Source: Cacajao melanocephalus
Lineage: Eukaryota > Chordata > Mammalia > Primates > Pitheciidae
Direction of reading: 5' to 3'
Length of the DNA stretch: 64,000 nt
Assembly: GCA_963573385.1 (NCBI GenBank)
Contig: CAUYLG010026843.1
Span: forward strand, 248,001-312,000
Shown: positions 26,752 through 58,260 of the stretch, one piece after another
Layout: each line of letters starts with the position of its first letter
How positions within the stretch are numbered: the stretch's first letter is position 1
Made by a program: the position numbers and the translations under genes
Notes under the pieces: generated by a model
What the model was told of the DNA's origin: nothing
Database searches by the model: none
Seen by the model: the letters and a program-made list of their open reading frames with translations, nothing else

Positions 26752-27060
26752 CACCAAACCCTGCAACCTGCTGCCCTTGCCTGTCCCTTTCCATCCCCCC
26801 ACCTTCCGGAGCTCAGTGTTCTGGAACGTTTGGGGACCCTTTGACTAGAGTTTGGATCTGGCTGGGTAGGATTACTATACACCTGGGGCAGGCTCAGTTT
26901 CCTCCAAACTGAGGGATTATGAGTATGGTGATGGTCCCTGTTAAGGACTACTTCATGCTTGCAGGTTGGCATGTACCCATGTGCCAGCACTGCTTACTTG
27001 TTGCCAATAGCTGTTGTTGTGAAATACACTGGGAAGCCATTAGATGGTGACTTAAGTGTG

Positions 27061-27093
27061 CCCCCCCTCAACCCCCCATCCCCCCCCCCCACC
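27061..27093 (-). other. C-rich tract in the LTB4R2 3' region (G-quadruplex capable on the minus strand)
   Basis: Three runs of seven, six and eleven C residues separated by three or two bases, between the LTB4R2 stop and its polyadenylation signal. The minus strand has matching G runs long enough for a G-quadruplex; the plus strand (mRNA sense) is C-rich and could form an i-motif in DNA or bind poly(C)-binding proteins in RNA. Function is inferred. Confidence 0.5.
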
Positions 27094-27250
27094 GGCCCGT
27101 GGTTCTTCATGCCTGAGTTGTACTGAAGCCACCTAGTTCCCTGCGGGTCAAGCCAGGGTTGGGCAGTGCTGGCCTTTGGTGGCATCTTGTCCTTCCCTCC
27201 CCAGCCCAGGTGCCTTGGTTCCACAGGCCAACCCATAGAACCACTCTGGA

Positions 27251-27256
27251 AATAAA
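27251..27256 (+). terminator. LTB4R2: LTB4R2 polyadenylation signal
   Basis: AATAAA about 500 bases after the LTB4R2 stop. It is the first canonical hexamer on that strand. Confidence 0.6.
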
Positions 27257-30200
27257 GGAGACAAGGGAAGGAGAGGTATGGGAGCTTGGATGAGGGGTAG
27301 GAATGGGATCCATTATTTGAGGTTTCTAAAAGCCTCTGGGGGAGGAAATGGCTCTGGAAGGGGAAAGTGAATCTGTGGGTTTGAAAAGGAAACTTTTCCT
27401 GCATGTCTTGTGTTTGGTCCAGTGGGTGTGAGAGGCGCACAAGGAGAGGACAGTGGTGTAGGGGCCCTGGGAGTCTGAAACTTACCTTCCTCTCTGACCA
27501 TCTGATCATCCCTGCAAAGGCCACCTGATATGAAAAGGGGCCCAGGAGCAGGCACTCACTCAGGGAAGTCTGGGGGTTGACCATCAGGGGCTATGAGGAA
27601 TGGCAGGAATATTTAGAGGACAGGAGTAATTTTTTCAGGAAAGTGACACTTCTTCTTTTTCTCCCTGCCAAGTTTGGGCTCCTTCCAAGATGCTGTTAGC
27701 TATTCCTAGCCCCTTCCCCAATAATTCTCTGCCCCCAGTTTTTGGAATCTATATCTAGGTCTAAAAACGGTTCTAGATCCTGACATCTTTGATTAGGGGG
27801 ATGTAGAATGGGATTCTTTTCAGGGGACATCCACAAGTACAAACCTGTGGTCACTAAACTGACCAACTCATCCCAGTTGGCCCAGGACTTCCCAAGTTTT
27901 AGCAATGAAAATCCCTTGTCCCGGCCCTATTGGTTTCCCAACAAACTGAGATTGTTGGCCTCTCAAGCGGCTACCCTGACCATCACCCCAGGTTCTATGT
28001 TAGTGACTGTTTACATCTCCCTGTCCCCCAGACAGAGGTCACAACAGAGCAAAGGAAACCTAGTCCCCAGGGTCATGCTAGGGCCACCAAAACTGGAGGG
28101 AATTAGAACCTGTGAACTAGAACAGCAGGGAGTATGCTTAGACCTCCTGGTCCTGGGTGTGGGGAAGAAAGGCCATCAAGGGAGATGCGGGTGGGGAACA
28201 GCTTGAGATAGGAGGCAAGGACAGCCCAGTTTCTATCTGAAAGGGCCTCTGGTTGACCCTGGCTTCTATCCCCAAACACAGGTCTCAGAGGATTCTTTCT
28301 GTCCTCATGCACTGGGCAGAGGTTCCCTAACTTCCTCTGTTACATATTTCCCATCTCTCACACCCCATGTGGTCAGAAAGCCCTTCCTCAACTCTGACTT
28401 CAGTTCTTGCTGTGGTTTCAGCCCATATCCTTTTTATCATATCCTCTGCCTGACAGCTACGAGGTCAACTCTGGTCTGGCTTTTCTCTAAGCACAGCACG
28501 TGGAGGCTCTGGAAAGGTTAAGGACCTCAGTGATCACCATTATACTTTACATATTTCCTGAGAAGTCAGAGTTGAAAGGGAAGCAGGAAAGCTCATGGTC
28601 AGATTGAAGGAAGGAATTTTTAGTTCCTTATTTTTTTTTTTTAAGACGGAGTCTCGCTCTGTCACCCAGGCACTGGAGTGCAGTGGCACAACCTTGGCTT
28701 ACTGCAGCCTCCGCTTCCTGGGTTCAAGCGATTTTCCTGCCTCAGCCTCCCAAGTAGCTGAGACTATAGGCACATGCCACCACCTTCAGCTAACTTTTGT
28801 ATTTTTAGTAGAGACGGGGTTTCACCATGTTGGCCAGGCTGGTCTCAAACTACTGACCTCAAGCTATCTGCCCGCCTCAGCCTCCCAAAAGTGCTAGGGT
28901 TACAGGTATGAGCCACCACACCTGGCCAGGAATTTTTAGTTCTTAGCTTCTGCAGGAGACTTCAAGGAAAGGAGATGTTCCTCTGTCCAGGAAAGGGGGA
29001 GGGTAACCATTCTGCATTCCCAGTTTCTCTTCTTGTCAGGGTGGGCATGAAGTATCACTGTTCTTGCTCCCTCACTCCTGCTCCTCATGCTCAGGCTGCC
29101 TAGCTCAGCCTCAACTTCCTCTGTGTGTCTAAAGTGGAACTGGATAGTAGGCTGTGGGAAGATAGGAAAGAGGTGGTGCCAATCTCCTTGCCCAGATCTT
29201 AAATCCAGACTCAGCAGGGTAACCGCATGGGCAAGTACAAGGCAAGTGCCTGGGGAAAGGGGAAGTGATTGGCATTCTGTGTGATACCAAAAAGACCATT
29301 TGTATTTTGGCTTCTACCAAAGAGAGTGGAGAATTGGTTGACCTAAATGGAACCATCCCTTTAAGTAAGGGGAGAGAAGGGGGTGCTGGGAGTTGGCCCT
29401 CTTCCCGCAACCTAGATCATAGCTTGAACTGAAGCCAAGGACAGAGTTCTTCCCCCTTCGGCATTTACTGATGTGCCTTCTTTAAATTACGATGTTATCT
29501 AACCCAAACCCAGACCCAAGACCTAGTCACAGCTCCAACCTACACTTCCTATTAACCTGAACTAAAAACTACATTATTAATGCAAAAAACAAAGATATCA
29601 GCATTCTAGCCTCTCAATCTGAGGCCCATTTTCCTTCTCTGGCTTCCTTACCTCCTCCTATATGATACAATTCACTACTTTGTTCAGTTCTCCAGTCTAG
29701 ACCTGCATCTTGAGGCCACACCCAGCCTACTCACTCCCCGCACACCTTTCTTCTCTCACTACCCCTTCCTGGTCTCTTCTCATCTGGCCCCACCTCTGAG
29801 GAGTACTCCTGCCTTCTGGGTTGCCCTGGAACACAGACTATCCCCCCTCCTAGTGAAGGGAGTGGGTGAGGGTTGCAGCCCCACCCTCAGGAAGATGCAT
29901 CTTCCCCCTCCCCTGCTACGTGGTACTTCCTCTCTGGCTGACTTAGCTAACAGCACATAGACCTGGGGCCAGGCCCTTGGCACTGGGACAGATCCAGGGA
30001 TAGGCTACACCACCCTGCCCTGACCCTGGGATTGGCACCAGCTTCCAACCAGTACCTGCCAAAGCGTGTAAGTAAGTATCCTGGGAACGGCAGTGGTTGT
30101 GGTCGTGGTGGGATGGTGTGCAGCCATGAAAGAAGGTGCAAAGGAATCTCCAAAGAAAGTCAGACCAGTGTACAAAGTTGGGAGGCTTTGTCCTCGTCAC

Positions 30201-30638
30201 TTGTCCACTAACTCCTCCCAATCCCTGTTATTCCTGGTTGACCCTGGGCATCTCTGGGGACAGTAGGCAGGTGATTGGGAAAGTAAATGGGATTGAGGCG
30301 CTCAGGGCCTGGCGGGGACAAAAAGCTGGCCTTTCAAGGGGTACAGCATTGGTAGGAAGTCTCTCAGTTTGGTTCTGGGCTTTAGGGTCTCCTAAGGGGA
30401 GGAGTCTGAAAAGGTCTGGAAATGCCGCTGCTTCTGCTGCTGCTGCTGCTGCAGTCACTGTATATTTTGCAATTGGGTCTGTGGGCAGGAAGAGGCCCCA
30501 CAGCCTAGTTAGGAAACTAGTCTTTGTACTCAACCAGATCTCTTTAAGACATCAGTTGGCAGCGATGGGGGCAGTATATTTCAGAGGGACCTCTGATACT
30601 GCTGACCCTGGGGACAGACTAGAGTTCTCAGGCTAGCT
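27257..30638. other. LTB4R2-LTB4R spacer
   Basis: No gene recognised. It contains one Alu (28630-28927) and a short CTG-rich run at about 30428-30452, with LTB4R intron sequence towards the right. Confidence 0.4.
28630..28927 (-). mobile_element. Alu, minus orientation, with clear target duplication
   Basis: Full Alu ending ACCACACCTGGCC. The direct repeat AGGAATTTTTAGTTC stands on both sides (from 28612 and from 28928). Confidence 0.95.
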
Positions 30639-30719
30639 GTGTCCATGGCATCAGGAAACCCTTGGTCCTCTACTCTCACGCGTGTGTCCGCACTCACTCT
30701 CCAGGTCCTCCCGACGGCC

Positions 30720-31784
30720 ATGAACACTACATCTTCTGCAGCACCCTCCTTGCTAGGTGTCAAGTTCGTCTCTCTGCTGGCTATCATCCTACTGTCAGTG
30801 GCGCTGGCTGTGGGGCTTCCGGGCAACAGCTTTGTAGTGTGGAGCATCCTGAAAAGGATGCAGAAGCGCTCTGTCACTGCCCTGATGGTGCTGAACCTGG
30901 CCCTGGCCGACCTGGCCGTATTGCTCACTGCTCCCTTTTTCCTTCACTTCCTGACCCAAGGCACCTGGAGTTTTGGACTGGCTGGTTGCCGCCTGTGCCA
31001 CTATGTCTGTGGCGTCAGCATGTACGCCAGCGTCCTGCTCATCACAGCCATGAGTCTAGACCGCTCACTGGCGGTAGCCCGCCCCTTTGTGTCCCAGAAG
31101 TTACGCACCAAGGCTTTGGCTCGGCTGGTGCTGGCAGGCATTTGGGTGGTGTCCCTTCTGCTGGCCACACCTGTCCTCGCATACCGCACAGTGGCCTTGA
31201 AATCGAGCAACATGAGCCTGTTTTGCTTCTCGAAGTACCCCACCGAAGGGCACCGGGCCTTCCATCTAATCTTCGAGGCCGTCACGGGCTTCCTGCTGCC
31301 CTTCCTAGCTGTGGTGGCCAGCTACTCCGACATTGGGCGCCGGCTGCAGGCCCGGCGCTTCCGTCGCAGCCGCCGTACCGGCCGCCTGGTGGTGCTCATC
31401 ATCCTGGCTTTCGCCGCCTTCTGGCTGCCCTACCACGTGGTGAACCTGGCCGAGGCAGGCCGTGCGCTGGCCGGCAAGGCCGCAGGGTCCGGGCCCCTGG
31501 GGCTGAAGCTGCAGCTGGCCCGCAACGTGCTCATCGCGCTCGCCTTCCTGAGCAGCAGCGTGAACCCTGTGCTGTATGCGTGTGCCGGGGGCAGCCTGCT
31601 GCGCTCGGCAGGCATGGGCTTCGTGGCCAAGATGCTGGCGGGCACGGGCTCCCAGGTGTACAGCACCCGCCGCGGGGGCAGCGTGGGCCAAAGTGTGAAG
31701 AGCGTCCCCGCCGCTCTGGAGCCTGGCCCTGCCAAGAGCCTTACTTCCACCTCCAGTCCTCTAGAGTCAAGCGAACTGACCTAG
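30720..31784 (+). CDS. LTB4R: Leukotriene B4 receptor 1, BLT1 (354 aa, GPCR)
   Basis: A single-exon 354-codon frame; human is 352. The start MNTTSS matches human. The same frame is open 27 codons further upstream (ATG 30639), but a good acceptor (CTCTCCAG at about 30696-30703) lies between them, so the upstream part is probably intronic. Visible features: N-glycosylation NTT at residue 2; TM1 GLPGNSFVVWSIL; TM2 LNLALADLAVL; TM3 followed by DRS in place of DRY; extracellular NMS; a basic third loop (RRFRRSRRTGR); TM6 FAAFWLPYHVVNL; TM7 SSSVNPVLYACAG; and a Ser/Thr-rich tail. Known role: high-affinity LTB4 receptor of granulocytes and T cells, coupling to Gi for chemotaxis. It lies 4 kb downstream of LTB4R2 in the same direction, evidently a tandem duplicate. 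The loop after TM4 and the tail differ most from human. Confidence 0.97.
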   Translation: MNTTSSAAPSLLGVKFVSLLAIILLSVALAVGLPGNSFVVWSILKRMQKRSVTALMVLNLALADLAVLLTAPFFLHFLTQGTWSFGLAGCRLCHYVCGVSMYASVLLITAMSLDRSLAVARPFVSQKLRTKALARLVLAGIWVVSLLLATPVLAYRTVALKSSNMSLFCFSKYPTEGHRAFHLIFEAVTGFLLPFLAVVASYSDIGRRLQARRFRRSRRTGRLVVLIILAFAAFWLPYHVVNLAEAGRALAGKAAGSGPLGLKLQLARNVLIALAFLSSSVNPVLYACAGGSLLRSAGMGFVAKMLAGTGSQVYSTRRGGSVGQSVKSVPAALEPGPAKSLTSTSSPLESSELT

Positions 31785-31967
31785 GCCTCGTGGAAGGACG
31801 CTCACTTTTCTCCTGGCAGAATGCCAGCTCTGAGCCAGGAGCAGCAGGGGTGTGGAGGGCAGTGGGGCATGGGAGGCGGGGGTGGAGTCGAAGAAGAGGG
31901 AAGGATGGAGCAAGTGAGGGCAGAGTGAGAGAGTGCTCCAGCCTGGCTCCCACAGGCAGCTTTAACC

Positions 31968-31973
31968 ATTAAA
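31968..31973 (+). terminator. LTB4R: LTB4R polyadenylation signal (ATTAAA)
   Basis: ATTAAA about 185 bases after the LTB4R stop, a common variant hexamer in the right place for a short 3' UTR. Confidence 0.55.
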
Positions 31974-31984
31974 ATTGAAGTCTG

Positions 31985-33421
31985 AAATTGGGTCAGCCTT
32001 GTGAGTGGGGTATGTGTGCTGTGGGTATCGGGTTGCTGGTGGGCACCCTGGTGGGGCCCCTCTCAGTAGTTGAGAGTCATATCCTTTGGTTCCCCATGAT
32101 TTACAATTTTGGAAGGGACACAAACACAGACATAGACTGCCCCCAACCCAGGTGATTCCGAGTACATAGTCTGCAGATCATACTTAGCAAAATATAGTCC
32201 ACAGACTCCGAAAGCAGCTTGTCTAGGAAGACCACCCATGTGGGCTTATCACTCCAGGCCCTGTGACTCAGGGACCTTTTGAGAAAACAGAACTGCTGTG
32301 GAACATCTTCCCTGAAGCCTGTGACAGGTATCCTTGTTAGCATGACTCCAACTTCCTGCCAATAATCTTTGTCCTCTCCATAGGAGATGTTCTAGGGGAC
32401 TGCCTTCCTTCCCTCCATTTCACAAAGAAACCAGACTTGAGGACCAAGTCATTCGATCTCATCCCTTAGAATTCTGCACATCAGCATCTGCTAACCTCCA
32501 CAACATACTCTGGCACAGGGTGGGGCTGAGGTCCCCAGGAAACAAAGATTCCCAAAAGTGAGAGGGTAAGTCATTATTTCCTAGAGATGACTATTGTTGT
32601 AGAGAAACTTCGTCCAACTCTGTTCTGACAAGGTTTTAGGAAGATGGCAACAACAGTGGCAGCAGTGTACTTTTTGGCTCTTTCTCATTAAAAAAAAAAA
32701 AAAAAAAAAACAGCAAGGAGGAGAGTGAAACCAAATATCCACATGCAACATCCACAACAAACCTAGTTCGTTAAGGTATCTCCCATGGACCTCAAAATAC
32801 GAGGCAGTGAGAATGAGCCGTCAATACCTCAAGACCCATATACCAGCATCTGTGCAGAAGGGTGCAGAAGGAAGCAAAGGGATATTGGATGGACCTAAGA
32901 AGAGGAGACCTCTAACCTATCCACCAGTCCTTACCGGAAAGCATGGTGTACCAATCTGAGAACAGCAGCTGAAACTGGGAGGGCCCTAACAGATTATTTC
33001 CCAGGCCTCTTGCCCATTCTGTATAGTGAGCACATAATAGGTACTTATTTAGTGTTTGTTGAAGGAATAAAGTTCAAATGACATTTCCCTGGAGATTCCT
33101 CCAATATTTGTGAATAGGGGGCAGGAAAGGGTAAATCTTTGTTTTGAGTCATGTGGCCAAATCATGCTTCCAAGATGTACAAAATACTGGAATAAGTCGA
33201 CAGAGAGGCTGAGGGAGTTGTCTTTATGAAAAAAATCAGTCCCTTCCAAAATGCTCAGTCTCACATGCATGCGTGTGTGCACACACGTGCACACACACAC
33301 ACACACACACACAATTTGGCCTGGGAAGAATACTTCCCACTGAAGGGCAAAGAAAAGGTGATCCCCAGCTATATAAACAGCTTCTGACATCAATGGGCTC
33401 CAGACATCCCAGAGTCTTCTC
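31985..33421. other. LTB4R-ADCY4 convergent intergenic interval
   Basis: No gene recognised between the two convergent 3' ends. A run of 20 A residues lies at about 32691-32710 without an Alu body, and a (CA)n tract at 33290-33313. Confidence 0.4.
33290..33313 (+). repeat. (CA)n microsatellite
   Basis: About twelve CA units just downstream of the ADCY4 3' end. Confidence 0.9.
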
Positions 33422-33427
33422 TTTATT
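33422..33427 (-). terminator. ADCY4: ADCY4 polyadenylation signal
   Basis: AATAAA on the minus strand only 26 bases after the ADCY4 stop codon, which implies a very short 3' UTR. Confidence 0.7.
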
Positions 33428-33453
33428 GAGGTTCTTAGAAGGGGAATGGGGTC

Positions 33454-49370
<15,917 letters not shown>

Positions 49371-50300
49371 GATCTCTCCCGCCCCGAGCCCTGGGGCTGG
49401 CAAGGGCCGGGCTCTGGGTTACCTCCCTTGGCCCGGCGGGCCCCACCTGGGTCTTTCTCACGCGCTCCAAGCCGCTACCACTCCGCGCCCCCAACCTCGC
49501 GGCAACCCCGTCTCCTTTTTCAGGCCCTCCCGGCGGCCTCCCAGCCCTCTCCCAGCTGGCGATGAGGGGACCCCTCAGTCCTTTCCTCCTCCTCCCTCAT
49601 ACCCAGAGTATGGAGGTGCCCTAGCAAAGCTTCATCGCCAGGGGGGCAGGACTTGGGGTTGGTGCGAGGGAGCCCCGGGTTCCCCTGTCCCCCGAACTCA
49701 CTGCCCGCGGCGCTGGCACAGCGGAGTGGGCTGGGCCAGGGGAGGGAGCCAGGGGCCTGGTGGCGGAGTCCCGCTCCCGCTGCGCTCTGGCTCGGAGTCT
49801 CGGGCGACAGGCGCTTCCCTCCCGGCGCCGCGGGCCCCCTCCCACTTCCCCGACGGGACAGCCCGTCCCCTTCCTGTGCAGAAGCCGGACTCCCCTAGTA
49901 TCCGCCCCCACTTGGTTTTGTCTCTCCTAACACCATCGCCTCCCCGCTTCAGCCCCTTCAGGAAAGGGCAATGTGGACCCTGGGAGAGATGCAAAGGGAT
50001 GGGCTGGGGTGGACCGAATGGGATGTGTCCGAATGGGGGTGAACATATGGTAGTGGGGAGTCTGAGGGGGGGCTGAAGACTGGCGAGAACGTAGGGAAGA
50101 ATGTGGGTCGCGATGGGGATCTAGGTCAGAGTTGGGGGTGCTCATTCCCTGCGCCTCTCCGACTGGCTGGCAACCACTGCCACCAGCTTTGAACTGTTCA
50201 TGCTCCGTGGGAGGGGTGCCCTTGTGGGTAGCTTTAGGAGCCATAGCTTTCCACTCCTGAACAGCAGCTGGGAATCAAAAGGGAAGCAATGTCTAGGAAG
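49371..50300 (-). promoter_or_regulatory. ADCY4: ADCY4 CpG-rich promoter and upstream flank
   Basis: From the first coding exon to about 50.0 kb the sequence is GC- and CpG-rich with several GGGCGG/CCGCCC-like boxes, as expected for an ADCY4 promoter. Long open frames here on both strands are a product of base composition. The transcription start cannot be placed. Confidence 0.5.
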
Positions 50301-50895
50301 CAACCTGAGTGTGTATTGGAGACAGGTGTGAGGCATCATGACCTCCAAGAGCCTGGGGGCACCGGTCAGGGCCTGGTCTGCTATCTTTCACATAGACTCA
50401 TCCCTCCCCGTGGCCCCACAACCGAGTCTTGGAAGCTCAGAAGAGAAGGGATCACAGCTTCTATCTCCAGAGTTTAGGGTTAGGGTGGGGTTGCCATCCT
50501 AGGCTTTAGAGGAAGGAAGCACCACCCTGAGATTAGAGTGGTCTTGGGAACCAGGCCTCTGGGATTCATTCCTTCCTGTTGTAGACGGCTGAGCCCTGAC
50601 CTTGTGTGCCAGGCTGTTGCCCACTCCCAGCCCCCAGCATCCCCACTTCCTGCCTTAGCAGAGCTGTGGTGCCTCCCTCTCCCTCACTGGCAGCCCCCAC
50701 CCCCATCCCAGTCCCTCCCTGACCCGGGCTGAGCTCAGACTTTGGCTAGCATTCCATCATGTTTACTGACTCCTGAGGGACAGATCACAAAGTCAGTTTG
50801 TGGGCAGGCCAGACTGCCCTAAAAGAAAGTCAGGGGCCTCACCAGGTGGCACTCTTCCTTAACTCTTAACTCTTGGAGGCAAGGTCAGAAGGTGC
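50301..50895. other. ADCY4-RIPK3 intergenic interval
   Basis: No gene recognised between the ADCY4 promoter flank and the old RIPK3 3' end. Confidence 0.4.
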
Positions 50896-50901
50896 TTTAT
50901 T
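50896..50901 (-). terminator. RIPK3: Original RIPK3 polyadenylation signal
   Basis: AATAAA overlaps the old RIPK3 stop codon, an arrangement also found in human RIPK3 as I recall it. It would serve transcripts that read through the LTR signal. Confidence 0.6.
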
Positions 50902-51046
50902 TCCCACTATGATTATACCCACTCTGTGGCTCACTCCAGGCTTCACATTCTTTAGGGCCTTCTTGCAAACCTACTGGTGGGGGATGCTGCCAGCCTCTGC
51001 CCATGCCCAAAGGTGCCAGACCCTGTGTGGGCAAGGCAGTTGTCTG
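50897..51046 (-). pseudogene. RIPK3: Stranded former RIPK3 C-terminal coding segment (49 codons plus stop)
   Basis: On the minus strand the frame beginning QTTALPT and ending GYNHSGK is 49 codons followed by TAA, and it matches the C-terminus of human RIPK3 as remembered. The LTR now separates it from the rest of the gene, so in the simple transcript it would be 3' UTR. The frame is still fully open. A good acceptor in the LTR (51088, CTTCCTCAG) is in phase with exon 9 and could make 50897-51087 an alternative last exon, giving about 502 residues without the RHIM. Confidence 0.8.
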
Positions 51047-51106
51047 TGAAGCATGAGTGGTGAGAAACAAACCTCTGGAACACCAAACTGAGGAAGGAAG
51101 TGGCTT

Positions 51107-51112
51107 TTTATT
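51107..51112 (-). terminator. LTR-borne polyadenylation signal
   Basis: AATAAA on the minus strand inside the LTR. It lies downstream of the present RIPK3 stop and upstream of the old RIPK3 3' end, so it could end RIPK3 transcripts before the old C-terminal segment. Confidence 0.55.
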
Positions 51113-51518
51113 TGGCCCGGAGCTGCGGCAGGCTACAGCCTCATTCACCGAGCTCCCCAGAAGCAGCTTCTCTCCCCTTTTAGAGGCTTACAATACTAAA
51201 GGGGGAAACTGAGGTGAAACTACGTCATTGTCCATTTGCTGGACATCAGACCTTACAATCCTTTGGCTTCATTGATTTGCTAATTCATATGCAGTGTGAG
51301 TGGGAAAAGGCAGTGGAGAGGGCTTACAGAGACTGGACGAAGGCAGTAAACTATTTGTTGGCAGAGGTGTTTCCAGGAGAGAGCTGGCCATGCTGTCATG
51401 GAGGCTGATCCAGTGCCAGGCTCCAGCTGGTAGGGATAACATTCATTTGCAACTCTTTCAAGGCTTACAGATAGCAGAGACACTGGGAACTGAAAAGATT
51501 CTTCCCAGTAATTTGGTA

Positions 51519-51667
51519 TTTTATTTTATTTTATTTTTATTATTATTTTTTAGAGATGGGGTTTCCCCATGTTGGCCAGGCTGGCTTTGAACTCCTGACC
51601 TCAGGTGATTCACCCACCTAGGCCTCCCAAAGTGCTGGGATTACAGGCATGAGCCACTGCAACCAGC
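51519..51667 (-). mobile_element. Alu left-arm fragment inside the RIPK3 LTR
   Basis: Only the left half of an Alu is present (GGCTGGTTGCAGTGG to the middle A-rich region), with an AAAAT-repeat tail. Similar A-rich sequence flanks it on both sides. It lies within the LTR, so it inserted later. The RIPK3 stop codon sits at its edge. Confidence 0.8.
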
Positions 51668-55500
<3,833 letters not shown>

Positions 55501-57372
55501 TGCTGCGTCCCGCGGCCGGGTTAGGTGTAGCTGGGTATTGAGGATGTTAGGAAAGCAGTCCTCAACCTTCCAGGAACCCACAATCAACCCGCTTCTACAG
55601 CCAACGCCTTCCCCTTTCCCACGGGATTTCCTGCTCCACCACCTGCCAGGCCGTGAGTGGGGATGGTGCTTAGGAGGGTTTTATGGTTCTGGGGCTCAGC
55701 TCTCTCACAGCTGCCCTAAGATTATAGCCAACACGTATATAAAACTTATTACGCACTAGGTACATATATTAGCTTATTTAATTCTCACATGAACCCTAAA
55801 GGGATAGGTACTGCTTTTATTACCTTTTTATGGATGAGGAAACTGAGACACTGAGAGTGTAAGTACCTTGCCTAAGCTCATATGGAAATAATGGCTCTGA
55901 ACGATCAAGTTTTCCTATTTTCACGCAGACTTCAGGGCTGTACCACTCAGCTGGTCGTGCAGGTGGTTGGGGAAGGTGTGAAGCATCCAACAATGTAGTG
56001 AAGGACCCCTATGTGTATTCCTGCCCAGTCCCTATCGCTGCTCTTGAGAGGCAAGTCCTTGGCATTGATAGGGACTTATATGCCCTATGAACAGGAGCTC
56101 TTGGAGCTGGCAGGCCCTAAAACCACTCCCAGGGCATTGTGGTAAGGCTAGATACATCAGCCCAGCCAGACGGTTGCTGACATTGTGGTGTACACTGTAG
56201 TGGAAACACCTCAGAGTTTCCTGCCCTCTCTCTTGCATGACAGCTCTTGCATGCAAATACCCTATTTAATGTTCCTGACAAGCACATGCTCTGGACACAG
56301 GCCTTTGATAACCTGGGAGCATGCAGGTCTTAAAGACTTAGGGCAGAAAAAAGGTGTCCATATTCTACCTTTCTAAGGTCTGACCATGACTGGGGGTTGT
56401 GGGAACAAGCTAGGGCCAGCCCCAGGCACTCAGTCCTTCACAGGGAGACTCAGTCCTGTGGGTTGTGTGTGGGCTCTCGCTAAAAGGTGCTCACCTTGGT
56501 ATGTGCTTTCCATTTTGTCTAGTGGTCCATGGGCTGGTTGAGGTAGAAGTGACTAGTAGTTTTTTCTAGAATAACTCCTGGAGAGCCATGCCATGGCTTC
56601 TGGTAGGGTCGGCTCATGCTATTTTGGAGCTATTTAGGGAATTGTTCAACCGTAGTCTCCTTAAAAGCCAATAAATGGCAGGTACCCAATAAATATTTGT
56701 TGAATTGAATGAATAAATGAACAACCAAAAATACTGAGCCTTCCTTAAGGCACTGATCATCCTAGATGGAGCTCCATACTCATTAGGAGGAAAGAGGAGA
56801 TTGGGTTCCTGTAGGGATTGAGGGCTCTCATCGGCACAGTTCATGAAATCCATCTGAAGTAGGCTTTAGTATAGAGATATGGTGGTATCACACAGAATCC
56901 AAGAAGGCAAGAAGTGTAGCAGGTCCTCAGAAAAGCCTATTCAGAAGCTGAGAGCCATCAGAAGGGGCAGCTACACCCTTTGTGATTCTCTTTAGAGAGA
57001 ATAACCTGGGCTCAATATCGCCACTTGAAGGGAGCAGGCAGAAGGAGTTGGAAAGGTGTCATAACCGGGTTTCTTCAGATTGGGACGAGACCCTGAGAAT
57101 CAGGGATAAACCACCGTGAAGCACAGGGTTGGGTGTGGTATCAGGGCCTATACTACTTTTTGACTCAAAATAAACAGCCCCTTTAAAAGAAGGAAGAGTA
57201 GGGAGAAGAACCTTAGATTAAGTGCCTAACAGGACCCTCAGCCTTCAGCAAGGCGGTATGGGGGTGGGCCTAGGCAGAGGCTCATTCCTGGATTTTGGAG
57301 CTCTGGTCTTTTCTGAGGACTGCTGTCTCTGACCACAGATGTCCCAGGCTTTTGAAGTCTACTTGGGTATTT
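55501..57372. other. Intergenic sequence upstream of RIPK3
   Basis: No gene seen. A plus-strand MIR lies at about 55735-55950. Confidence 0.4.
55735..55950 (+). repeat. MIR element
   Basis: ATTTAATTCTCACATGAACC, TTTTTATGGATGAGGAAACTG and GTACCTTGCCTAAGCTC follow the MIR core order on the plus strand. Confidence 0.8.
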
Positions 57373-57670
<298 letters not shown>

Positions 57671-57899
57671 TTACTTGGGTATTTCTTATTCCTTCAGTTC
57701 CCTGCTCTTGATTCTCTGATTACCTTCAGTTCATCTCTGGTTCCCTATCCCTGATTGTTGTAGGGGTAGGGGATTGTGGGGGATCTATGTGGTCTCTCTT
57801 TGTATATTCTAGTCTTAATTCTCATCTGTTGTTTGATTAAGAGATTCTAATTGTAGATAGACCAAATAGTATTAATTGAGGAGAGAATTTTCATTGTCT

Positions 57900-58260
57900 T
57901 TAGTGTTTAATTTTTTTTACAATGAGCACATATTAATTTTATAAACAGTTATACAGAAAATAAATTCATGATGCATGCAAAGATTTAGTTATAAGGTTAT
58001 TCACTGACATATATTGCTTATAATAGTGAAATAAATAAAACTCTAAATATTCAACAATAAAAAATGATTGAATACAGTATGCAATGGAAGACTATGAAGC
58101 CATTAAAATTATGCTGCAAATCTGTACTTATTAATATGAAGGTGCTTATCATATATTAATTGGGGAAAAAAGAAAGTTATAAAACTATATAATCAACTTT
58201 TTGTTTATTTTAAAAATAATCTTCCAGTTGTAGAACAGATTTGATATTCTTCAAAACCTC
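57900..58260 (+). mobile_element. Possible old L1 3'-end fragment
   Basis: AT-rich sequence with 'atgcaatggaagactatgaa' and 'taattggggaaaaaagaaag' resembling L1M 3' ends. It is decayed and the assignment tentative. Confidence 0.4.

Noticed and set aside
30639..30719. 27-codon in-frame upstream extension of LTB4R
   Set aside because: A good splice acceptor lies between the upstream ATG and MNTTSS, and human BLT1 starts at MNTTSS, so the extension is probably intronic.
50475..50488. Two telomere-like TTAGGG units
   Set aside because: Only two imperfect units in unique sequence; expected by chance.
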